A stretch of DNA of 8,551 bases from contig JAFTXL010000120.1 in assembly GCA_017464985.1 (NCBI GenBank), forward strand, positions 1 to 8,551, read 5' to 3'. Each line of letters starts with the position of its first letter. Within the stretch, counting starts at the first letter, position 1. Below, piece by piece: positions 1 through 5,452 of the stretch. This DNA comes from Clostridia bacterium. Lineage in GTDB: Bacteria; Bacillota_A; Clostridia; UBA1212. The position numbers were made by a program, and so were the translations under genes. The notes under the pieces were generated by a model. That model was given only the letters and a program-made list of their open reading frames with translations. It made no database searches and was not told the DNA's origin.

Positions 1-482
1 AAATGTCTTTTGATGTGAACCTGAGTATGGGAGAGGACGGATTGTTTAATTTTCGGTATCTGTCTTATCTTGGCGGTAAAACCGTAACGGTAAACAAGTA
101 TCTATATTCATATATACGGCAGAAAGAGTATAGTTTATAGCTTAAAATACATATGTATGATATAAATACGACTGAATCAGCATATTGGGGATATTTGGAT
201 TTGTATAAATCAATCGGCATTATGAGCGGAGAGTCGGCGGAAGATCTTTATAAATGTTTCTTTCAGAAGTACATTGATAAATTGTCCCAATGCATTTCCG
301 ACAGCGGCGCGGGCAAACGGCTTCGGATTAAATGCTGCAAAAAACTTCTTTGGCTTCCCGGATTTTCGGAATGTGTGAAAAATGTGTTGCCGTCTAAGGT
401 ATACAGTAGGAAATTGCTCAAGATGGCAAAAATAAGGCCGGTGCTTTTTGTATATTCCTGTGTGAAAATTTTGTTGATATAG
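1..482 (+). pseudogene. Family 2 glycosyltransferase, C-terminal part, interrupted by an in-frame TAG
   Basis: The gene enters from the left, with codons in register from position 3. The first 45 residues read like the C-terminal part of a GT-A fold family 2 glycosyltransferase: an ED motif (LSMGEDGLFN), then a beta-rich stretch ending in YLYSYIRQ. A TAG at 138-140 stops this frame. The same frame is open again to TAG 480-482 and gives the basic helical tail expected of such enzymes (DLYKSIGIM, then Lys/Arg-rich segments). The next gene has the same order of elements without a break: HEDEFVAH, YFYYKN, then a helical tail. I infer one gene broken by a nonsense mutation, originally transferring a sugar in cell-surface polysaccharide synthesis. 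Alternatives are a short hypothetical protein starting at ATG 153, which has no good ribosome binding site, or a sequencing error. TAG is the ordinary stop of other genes here, so recoding is unlikely. Confidence 0.65.
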
Positions 483-505
483 ATTATTACAAACGATAGA
501 TGAGT

Positions 506-510
506 GGAAG
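506..510 (+). promoter_or_regulatory. Ribosome binding site deciding the glycosyltransferase start
   Basis: GGAAG ends 5 bases before ATG 516. It overlaps the alternative in-frame GTG (504-506), which itself has no purine-rich site upstream, so the ATG is preferred. Confidence 0.6.
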
Positions 511-515
511 TAGAA

Positions 516-1499
516 ATGATAAGTGTAATTATTCCTGTATTTAATGTGGAAAAGTATCTTGTGCGTTGCGTAGATTCAGTTTTGTGCCAATCGTACAGGG
601 ATTTTGAAATTGTTCTTGTAGATGATGGCTCGTCAGATGATTCCGGCAAAATCTGCGATGATTATGCAGAAAAAAACGATAATATTAGAGTAATACATCA
701 GGAAAATAAAGGCCTTTCCGGCGCGAGAAATACGGGGTTGTGTGCTGCAAAAGGTGAATATGTGTATTTCCTTGACAGCGACGATCTTATTCATTCTGAT
801 TGTCTAAAAGTGCATTTTAATGCTATTAAAAAGACGGGGACAGCTATCAGCATTGCGATGCTTACTGAATTCCAAGAGGCGGCAGATATCAATTATGAAA
901 CATACACAGAGGATTGTTTTGTTGAAACTTTTACCAATCTGGAATCGATGGCAAAGCTTACAGATGCTATGGAGTTCATTGTCGCCTGTAATAAGCTGTA
1001 TAAAAAGACTTTGTTTGAAAATATTTCATTTCCTGAAGGAAAAGTTCACGAGGATGAATTTGTGGCGCATAAGCTGCTGCATGCAGCCGGCAAAGTTTCA
1101 TTCAGCCATATAAGTGTATATTTCTACTACAAAAATTACAGCGGAATCACCAAGGGTTCGTATAACTTGCGCAGATTGGATGCTTTAGAAGCATTTGAAG
1201 ACAGAATTCAGTTTTATGAATCCCTCGGATTGCACGAGCTGAGATGTGGGGCGGTCAGAGATTACATGGATTTGATTATAAGAAATTACCAGCTTGTACA
1301 ATGTGAGTTAAATAATAAAAAAGTATGCAGACAGTTAAAGAATACATTTAAAAAATGTCTGAGAACTGAAAAAGAAAGCTGCGGCTTTAAGCTCAACGTA
1401 GATCAATCTCTTTATATTTTTGCGTATCCTTACACTGCTAAAATATTACTTCATTTAATGTCTGCATTCCGAAAAACAGAAAAAATGTTCAAACATTAA
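516..1499 (+). CDS. Family 2 (GT-A fold) glycosyltransferase
   Basis: A 327-residue enzyme expected to transfer a sugar from a nucleotide-sugar donor during capsule, exopolysaccharide or wall glycan synthesis at the inner face of the membrane. The N-terminus is the classical GT2 start (MISVIIPVFNVEKYL). It is followed by the nucleotide-binding VDDGSSDDSG (about 35-44), GLSGARNTG (66-74) and the metal-binding DSDD (87-90). An HEDE motif in the middle supplies the likely acceptor-side acid, and YFYYKN and a basic helical tail follow. I see no membrane segment. I chose ATG 516 because GGAAG at 506-510 lies 5 bases upstream; the in-frame GTG at 504 would overlap that site. It lies 33 bases after the broken glycosyltransferase, on the same strand, so both probably belong to one polysaccharide operon. 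Donor and acceptor cannot be told. Confidence 0.9.
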   Translation: MISVIIPVFNVEKYLVRCVDSVLCQSYRDFEIVLVDDGSSDDSGKICDDYAEKNDNIRVIHQENKGLSGARNTGLCAAKGEYVYFLDSDDLIHSDCLKVHFNAIKKTGTAISIAMLTEFQEAADINYETYTEDCFVETFTNLESMAKLTDAMEFIVACNKLYKKTLFENISFPEGKVHEDEFVAHKLLHAAGKVSFSHISVYFYYKNYSGITKGSYNLRRLDALEAFEDRIQFYESLGLHELRCGAVRDYMDLIIRNYQLVQCELNNKKVCRQLKNTFKKCLRTEKESCGFKLNVDQSLYIFAYPYTAKILLHLMSAFRKTEKMFKH

Positions 1500-1567
1500 T
1501 ATATATCGGGGCAATAATGCGGCTGTGAAAGAGCCCGTAATAGCAGCGCTGTAATGGTACAATTGGT
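1500..1567. other. Gap between the glycosyltransferase and the IS
   Basis: No gene. A short GGCT...AGCC hairpin (about 1521-1534) and the palindrome CAGCGCTG (1544-1551) are present, but no T-run, so I see no convincing terminator for the polysaccharide genes. Confidence 0.5.
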
Positions 1568-1577
1568 TGTGGACAGT
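1568..1577 (+). repeat. Left terminal inverted repeat of the IS (imperfect)
   Basis: TGTGGACAGT, matched by TGTTGACACT at the other end on the opposite strand, with two mismatches. The short, imperfect match makes the boundary a best guess. Confidence 0.5.
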
Positions 1578-1588
1578 AAATAAAAAAC

Positions 1589-1647
1589 AAATGACTCGAT
1601 TGTGATATAATGCTTTCGACGAAAAAAACAAAACAAAGGAGTCATTT
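1589..1647 (+). promoter_or_regulatory. Inverted repeat that can mask the transposase ribosome binding site
   Basis: AAATGACTC (1589-1597) is exactly complementary to GAGTCATTT (1639-1647), a 9-bp stem with a 41-base loop. The right arm takes in the end of the AGGAG ribosome binding site (1637-1641) and ends directly before ATG 1648. The left arm lies upstream of the -10 box. Transcripts from the IS's own promoter therefore lack it, while transcripts entering from outside would carry both arms. IS10 and IS50 use this arrangement to block transposase synthesis from impinging transcription; the same role here is my inference. Confidence 0.5.
1603..1611 (+). promoter_or_regulatory. Extended -10 promoter of the transposase gene
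   Basis: TGATATAAT is a perfect TATAAT (1606-1611) with the TGn extension. No good -35 is seen at 16-18 bases upstream (the region is A-rich). Transcription would start near 1618, downstream of the left arm of the RBS-masking inverted repeat. Confidence 0.6.
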
Positions 1648-2574
1648 ATGAATCAGATTATAGCATCGGAAGCAAAGCATCGTCAACGGGTTATTAGGTA
1701 TGCAAAAAAGAACGGAGTAACAAGGGCAGCTGATCGTTTTCATTGCTGCAGGCAGGCTATTTACAATTGGAAGAAACGGTATGACGGTAAATCATGGAAA
1801 AGTTTAGTTGAAAAAAGCCATAGACCTAAAAGTCATCCGAGGCAGCACACAGAAGATGAAATTAAGTTGATTCTTCGCTACTATCCGTATTACAAAAATG
1901 ATAAGCTTTTGTTGTGGCAAAAAATAAAGGAAAACGGCTATGCTCGCAGTTATAAAGTCATGCTGAGAAAGCTTAATTCTCTGATAAAAGACACAGAAAA
2001 AGCCAAACGAAAAGGACGTAAGCCGAAAGAATATAAAAGAGCAGAATTTCCGGGGCAAAAGGTGCAAGTAGATGTAAAATATGTACCAAGTTACTGTGTA
2101 TCAAACGGGCAGAAATACTATCAATATACAGCAGTTGATGAGTGTACAAGATATACGTTTCGTGAAATATATGATGAACACAGTACATACAGTTCAGTCG
2201 ATTTTCTGTGCAAATTGATACGGTATTTTCCTTTTAGAATAATAGAAATACAGACAGATAACGGAACTGAATGGACAAATGCATTACTAACAAAGGATCC
2301 GACTAAAAAAACATTATTTGAAAAAGGGTTAGAAGAAAATGAAATAAAGTATCACCGTATCCGAATAGCAACACCACGGCACAACGGCAAAGTAGAAAGA
2401 CAGCATCGTATTGATGAAAATAGGTTTTATTCGAAAATGAGAATGTACAGTTTGGAAGATGGACGAGAACAGATTCGGAGATATAACATAAAATCTAACA
2501 GTTACGTGAAGATCTGTTTAGGATATAGAAGTCCTAAGGAAGTATTGGAAGAATATTTAAGTGTAATGATTTAG
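1648..2574 (+). CDS. IS481-like DDE transposase
   Basis: A 308-residue transposase that would cut and join the IS ends. An N-terminal helix-turn-helix of the Tnp/integrase kind (about 10-45, AADRFHCCRQAIYNWKKRY) is followed by SHRPKSHPRQ, a phrase typical of IS481-group proteins. The RNase H-like catalytic core has the acidic triad at D142 (QVDVKY), D204 (QTDNGTE) and E250 (NGKVERQHR). The C-terminal YRSPKEVLEEY resembles the usual closing motif. The D204-E250 gap of 45 residues is wider than the common 35. The reading frame is complete with no frameshift, so the protein may be active. AAAGGAG (1635-1641) stands 6 bases before the ATG. Expression probably depends on the extended -10 promoter and is limited by the inverted repeat over the ribosome binding site. 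Assignment to IS481 rather than a neighbouring IS3-like group is by motif only. Confidence 0.88.
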   Translation: MNQIIASEAKHRQRVIRYAKKNGVTRAADRFHCCRQAIYNWKKRYDGKSWKSLVEKSHRPKSHPRQHTEDEIKLILRYYPYYKNDKLLLWQKIKENGYARSYKVMLRKLNSLIKDTEKAKRKGRKPKEYKRAEFPGQKVQVDVKYVPSYCVSNGQKYYQYTAVDECTRYTFREIYDEHSTYSSVDFLCKLIRYFPFRIIEIQTDNGTEWTNALLTKDPTKKTLFEKGLEENEIKYHRIRIATPRHNGKVERQHRIDENRFYSKMRMYSLEDGREQIRRYNIKSNSYVKICLGYRSPKEVLEEYLSVMI

Positions 2575-2583
2575 GAGTATAAG

Positions 2584-2612
2584 GGATTGCTCCGATAATA
2601 TCGGAACAATCC
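2584..2612 (+). terminator. Hairpin after the transposase gene (weak terminator candidate)
   Basis: GGATTG-C-TCCGAT pairs with ATCGGA-A-CAATCC: two 6-bp stems separated by one C/A mismatch, with an AAT loop, starting 9 bases after the transposase stop. No T-run follows (GCATGAAAAC), so it may be only a weak terminator, an mRNA-stabilising hairpin or a pause site. Confidence 0.4.
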
Positions 2613-2639
2613 GCATGAAAACATTATATGCACAAACCG

Positions 2640-2693
2640 TTGTCAAGGTCGGTAGTATTTTCTTACAAAAATCGCCACCTCATCCCTTGACAA
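2640..2693. repeat. Perfect 9-bp inverted repeat inside the right end of the IS
   Basis: TTGTCAAGG (2640-2648) and CCTTGACAA (2685-2693) are exact complements, 36 bases apart. Further GTCAA copies lie at 2712-2717 and 2741-2749. This stretch holds no gene; the repeats could be transposase-binding sites or remains of another IS end. Confidence 0.45.
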
Positions 2694-2709
2694 GTCGAGT
2701 TATGAGGAA

Positions 2710-2719
2710 AGTGTCAACA
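2710..2719 (-). repeat. Right terminal inverted repeat of the IS (imperfect)
   Basis: AGTGTCAACA on the plus strand, the complement of TGTTGACACT. Just inside it, ACAAGTCGAGT (2690-2700) mirrors the left subterminal ACTCGATTGT. This second shared motif makes it a better end than the other GTCAA copies nearby. Confidence 0.5.
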
Positions 2720-2766
2720 ATCATTGACGACTATAGAACGTGTCAAGTTTCATCATGCGCATATTC

Positions 2767-2795
2767 TTGAAAAAAGCGAATATCAGATATATAAT
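2767..2795 (+). promoter_or_regulatory. Sigma-A type promoter of the SPFH gene
   Basis: TTGAAA (2767-2772) and TATAAT (2790-2795) are exactly 17 bases apart, so transcription should start near 2802, leaving a leader of about 47 bases. It lies outside the IS, so the IS does not supply it. Confidence 0.75.
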
Positions 2796-2827
2796 ACAGA
2801 TAATAGCGTATATTATTTTCGCGTTTT
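2771..2827. repeat. Inverted repeat around the SPFH promoter
   Basis: AAAAAGCGAA (2771-2780) and TTCGCGTTTT (2818-2827) pair at 9 of 10 positions. One arm overlaps the end of the -35 box and the spacer; the other lies in the leader just before the ribosome binding site. It could be a split operator, or chance in AT-rich DNA. Confidence 0.3.
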
Positions 2828-2828
2828 G

Positions 2829-2835
2829 AAAGGAG
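2829..2835 (+). promoter_or_regulatory. Distant ribosome binding site of the SPFH gene
   Basis: AAAGGAG is strong but ends 13 bases before ATG 2849, longer than the usual 5-9. No in-frame ATG, GTG or TTG lies closer, so the start stands; initiation may be less efficient than the strong site suggests. Confidence 0.6.
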
Positions 2836-2848
2836 ATAATTATTACAA

Positions 2849-4177
2849 ATGGGACTTATAAAAGCGGTAAAAGAAGCAGTATCAAGCTCATTTGCCGATC
2901 AGTGGAAAGAGTTCTTTTACTGTGACGCAATAGATAAAGATGTTTTGATGACAAAAGGACAGAAGAGAACAGGCAGAAATTCATCAAATACAAAGTTGAG
3001 TGACAATATTATATCAAACGGTTCGGTCATTGCTGTAGCCGACGGACAGTGTATGTTTATCGTTGAACAGGGAAAAGTTGTTGAAGTATGCGCTGAGCCC
3101 GGTGAATTTATATATGACAAATCTACAGAGCCGAGTATATTTGCCGGAAATCTGGGTGAAAGTCTGATTCAGACGTTTAAGACAATCGGAAGACGTACTA
3201 CTTTTGGAGGAGATACAGGAAAAGACCAAAGAGTGTATTATATAAATACAAAAGAAATTATGGACAATAAATTCGGAACGGCAAATCCTGTTTTATTCCG
3301 TGTTGTTGATTCTAAAATAGGATTGGATATAGATATGAATATACGCTGCAACGGTGTGTATTCGTTTGTTATATCAAATCCGCTTCTTTTCTATACAAAT
3401 GTGTGTGCAAATGTACAGAACGAATTCAGCAAATCAGAGATTGAAAGTCAGCTTAAATCAGAGTTTATGGATGCTCTTTCTCCTGCTTTATCAAAGTTGT
3501 CAGATCTTGAAATCAGACCTAATCAGCTTATGAGCCATACAGCAGAGCTTAAAGCTGCGATGAATGAAGCCCTTTTACCTATATGGGGAGAATTTCGCGG
3601 CCTTCAAATAAAATCAATTGCTCTGAATCCTATAACGCTTACAGCTGAAGATGCAAAAATTCTCCAAAATGCGCAGCTTAAAGGAATGTATAAAGATCCC
3701 ACAATGGCAGCAGCGACTCTTGTAGAGGCTCAGGCAGAGGCTATGAAAGCGGCTGCATCAAATAAAGCAGGTGCTATGACAGGCTTTATGGGAATGGGTA
3801 TGGCGATGAACGCCGGAGGAGGTATGAACGCTCAGAATCTGTATGCTATGGGACAGCAACAGCAGGCTGCTCAGGCACCGGTTCAGTCTCAGGCTCAGCC
3901 GCAGCAGACTCCGATTCAGCCAAAAGCAGGCGCAAATGAGTGGAAATGTGCATGCGGAGCTGTTGCGATAGGCAAATTCTGTACAGAGTGCGGAGCCCCG
4001 GCCCCTGTAGTTTCAAACGAATGGGTATGTGAGTGCGGAAGCAAAAATACAGGTAAGTTCTGTTCTGAGTGCGGAAAGAAAGCACCGGCAAGACTTGACG
4101 GTGTTTGTGAGAAGTGCGGATATACAGCAGACGCGCCGTTTAAGTTCTGTCCCGAATGCGGAGCGAAGAACGATTGA
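2849..4177 (+). CDS. SPFH-domain protein with three C-terminal zinc ribbons (YdjI-like)
   Basis: A 442-residue protein in three parts. Residues 1 to about 290 match the bacterial SPFH (virion core protein/YdjI-like) family: an N-terminal FADQWKEFFYCD, an SPFH core with GQCMFIVEQGKVVEVCAEPGE, and a helical end with LNPITLTAEDAKI. A flexible Met/Gly/Ala/Gln/Pro-rich linker follows (about 300-363). Three zinc-ribbon knuckle pairs end the protein, with cysteines at 367/369/378/381, 394/396/405/408 and 420/423/434/437. SPFH proteins form membrane-bound rings or scaffolds. In Bacillus subtilis YdjI, encoded beside a PspA homologue, helps bring PspA to the membrane, so a membrane-stress or scaffolding role is a reasonable inference. 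There is no obvious membrane segment. It is flanked by its own promoter and terminator and has no PspA neighbour in view. Confidence 0.85.
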   Translation: MGLIKAVKEAVSSSFADQWKEFFYCDAIDKDVLMTKGQKRTGRNSSNTKLSDNIISNGSVIAVADGQCMFIVEQGKVVEVCAEPGEFIYDKSTEPSIFAGNLGESLIQTFKTIGRRTTFGGDTGKDQRVYYINTKEIMDNKFGTANPVLFRVVDSKIGLDIDMNIRCNGVYSFVISNPLLFYTNVCANVQNEFSKSEIESQLKSEFMDALSPALSKLSDLEIRPNQLMSHTAELKAAMNEALLPIWGEFRGLQIKSIALNPITLTAEDAKILQNAQLKGMYKDPTMAAATLVEAQAEAMKAAASNKAGAMTGFMGMGMAMNAGGGMNAQNLYAMGQQQQAAQAPVQSQAQPQQTPIQPKAGANEWKCACGAVAIGKFCTECGAPAPVVSNEWVCECGSKNTGKFCSECGKKAPARLDGVCEKCGYTADAPFKFCPECGAKND

Positions 4178-4202
4178 TAATATTATAGAGTTGATATGAC
4201 TT

Positions 4203-4245
4203 AATGACCAATGCGATGTTCATTTGGACTGTCGCATTGGTCATT
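4203..4245 (+). terminator. Strong stem-loop terminator of the SPFH gene
   Basis: AATGACCAATGCGA (4203-4216) and TCGCATTGGTCATT (4232-4245) form a perfect 14-bp stem with a 15-base loop, 25 bases after the stop codon. The following T-run is interrupted (TGCTCTTTATCC), but the stem is long. On the minus strand no T-run follows. Confidence 0.7.
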
Positions 4246-4315
4246 TGCTCTTTATCCTATTTTACAACTGTATCTTTCTTGTAGTCGTTTCGATGATGAT
4301 GTAAAAAAATTCTGT

Positions 4316-4345
4316 CGAAGCTGGTTTTATTTAGACGCAGCTTCG
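4316..4345. terminator. Two-way terminator at the end of the esterase gene
   Basis: CGAAGCTG (4316-4323) and CAGCTTCG (4338-4345) form a perfect 8-bp stem. On the plus strand TTTTT (4346-4350) follows directly. On the minus strand a run of seven T lies six bases beyond (complement of 4303-4309). The esterase stop codon (4329-4327) lies in the 14-base loop, so the last codons are part of the hairpin. It would separate the convergent SPFH and esterase transcripts. Confidence 0.65.
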
Positions 4346-5291
4346 TTTTTGCGGTTGATCCACGCGGTAGAGGCATCCATAGCCGTACGGCATGCGTTGG
4401 TCTGGTCAAGTGAATTGAGCATGACAAAATCGTGGATAATACCCTGCACACGCAGTGCGGTAACCTCCACTCCGGCACAGCGAAGTTTTTCTCCAAAGGC
4501 TTCCCCTTCACTGCGCAAAACATCTGCCTGACCGTTGATGATCATGGTCTGAGGCAGAGATTTCAAACAATCTAAGTTCGCTCGAAGCGGAGACGCTGTA
4601 ATTTGATTTCTGTCTTCTGCGCAAGTCGTATATTGCTGCCAAAACCACTTCATTCCTGCCCGATACAAGTAGTAATTCACGGCAAACTGACGGTAGCTTG
4701 GTGTATCAAAGAAAGCATTGGTCACCGGATAATATAAGAGCAGTTTGTGAATTTTCGGACCGCAGCGCATATTAGCCATTAAAGCCATGGCGATCGCCAT
4801 GTTTCCGCCGACACTATCTCCAGCAACGGTCAGGGTATTTCGATCTAATTTTCGGCAGCGTTTTTCAATGATGTCCCAGATGTGTGAAAGTATAAAATAA
4901 CACTGCTCAATAGCAGTTGGATATTTCGCTTCCGGCGATCGGGTATACTCCGAAAATACTACCATAGAATTTGTCCTTGCTGAGAGTTCTCTGACTAATT
5001 TCTCGTGCGTATGAAAACTGCCGAATACCCAACCGGCACCGTGAATATAAAATATCACATTGCGAACTTCCGCACTTTGAGGCATAACAAAATACACCGG
5101 AATTTTGCCCCAGCTTCCGGTATCAATATAATCCGATGATATGTCAGCAGGATACTTATATACCGGCGTATCCTGTGCTTCTTCTAATACTCTGCACCTT
5201 GCTCAGGCGGTAATTGAAAGATAAGCGGCGGAATAGAACTTTGATCGCAGACCTCCTCTGCGGCAGGCTCTAGCGGAACACATCGTTTCAT
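4327..5291 (-). pseudogene. HSL-type alpha/beta hydrolase (esterase/lipase), frameshifted near the N-terminus
   Basis: The long frame (GTG 5097 to TAA 4327, 256 residues) has all marks of a hormone-sensitive-lipase family carboxylesterase: oxyanion HGAGW (19-23), nucleophile Ser95 in GDSVGGN, acid Asp192 in ADVLRSE and His222 in IHDF. Upstream, homologous sequence continues in this frame (RVLEEAQDTPV...) to TGA 5205-5203. The missing start lies in another frame: ATG 5291, with AAAGGAAG 8 bases upstream, reads MKRCVPLEPAAEEV..., then PPEQGA, and stops at TAG 5186-5184. Inserting one base between 5187 and 5202 joins them into PPEQGA-RVLEEAQ and a 321-residue protein, the normal family length. 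I see no slippery heptamer, so a one-base deletion (or a sequencing error) is more likely than programmed shifting. A shorter protein from GTG 5097 would lack the N-terminal cap. It is divergent from the Rrf2 gene. Confidence 0.7.
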
Positions 5292-5313
5292 CCATAATTC
5301 TTCCTTTATACCA

Positions 5314-5330
5314 TGATAGTTCTGCTATCA
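5314..5330. promoter_or_regulatory. Palindromic operator-like site in the divergent intergenic region
   Basis: TGATAG-TTCTG-CTATCA is a perfect palindrome with 6-bp half-sites and a 5-bp spacer, 23 bases before the esterase ATG and about 120 bases before the regulator ATG. The position suits an operator for the esterase gene. The binding protein is unknown. Confidence 0.4.
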
Positions 5331-5394
5331 AAATATGCGGAGAAAGCAAAAGTTGATACATAAGTATTACTCTCATCCCAAATGTCAAGATGTA

Positions 5395-5424
5395 TTGATG
5401 ACAACCGCACAGGAGTTGTATTAT
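5395..5424 (+). promoter_or_regulatory. Possible promoter of the Rrf2 regulator gene
   Basis: TTGATG (5395-5400) and TATTAT (5419-5424) are 18 bases apart, upstream of the regulator ATG at 5453. Each box has one or two mismatches to consensus. AAGATGTATTG (5387-5397) overlaps the -35 box and could be a repressor half-site. Confidence 0.4.
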
Positions 5425-5439
5425 AAACGACAAAAGTAT

Positions 5440-5446
5440 AGAGGTG
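5440..5446 (+). promoter_or_regulatory. Ribosome binding site deciding the Rrf2 start
   Basis: AGAGGTG lies 6 bases before ATG 5453. The GTG at 5444, in the same frame, is part of this site and is not a credible start. Confidence 0.65.
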
Positions 5447-5452
5447 AAAAAC

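Larger units (their letters stand above)
1568..2719 (+). mobile_element. IS481-like insertion sequence (about 1152 bp)
   Basis: A single transposase gene is enclosed by related ends. The left end starts TGTGGACAGT (1568-1577). The right end, read inward on the minus strand, is TGTTGACACT (2719-2710), 8 of 10 identical. Further in, both ends carry ACTCGA followed by TTGT (left 1594-1603, right 2700-2690 on the minus strand with one extra C), at slightly different distances. TGT...ACA ends and this size are usual for the IS481 group. I could not find a target-site duplication: the flanks are ...CAATTGGT on the left and ATCATTGA... on the right. The exact ends are therefore provisional, or the copy is old or rearranged. 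It sits between the glycosyltransferase gene and the SPFH gene and breaks neither. Confidence 0.65.

Noticed and set aside
138..140. TAG recoded as an amino acid
   Set aside because: Other genes in the window (transposase, Rrf2 regulator) end normally at TAG, and no recoding signal is seen.
263..649. Open frame on the minus strand opposite the glycosyltransferase genes
   Set aside because: It lies across two better supported plus-strand genes, has no recognisable domain and no ribosome binding site.
4211..4531. Plus-strand frame between the SPFH terminator and the esterase 3' end
   Set aside because: It begins inside the terminator stem and is antisense to the conserved esterase catalytic region.
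5184..5205. Programmed -1 frameshifting in the esterase
   Set aside because: No slippery heptamer or downstream pseudoknot is visible, and this enzyme family is not known to use it.
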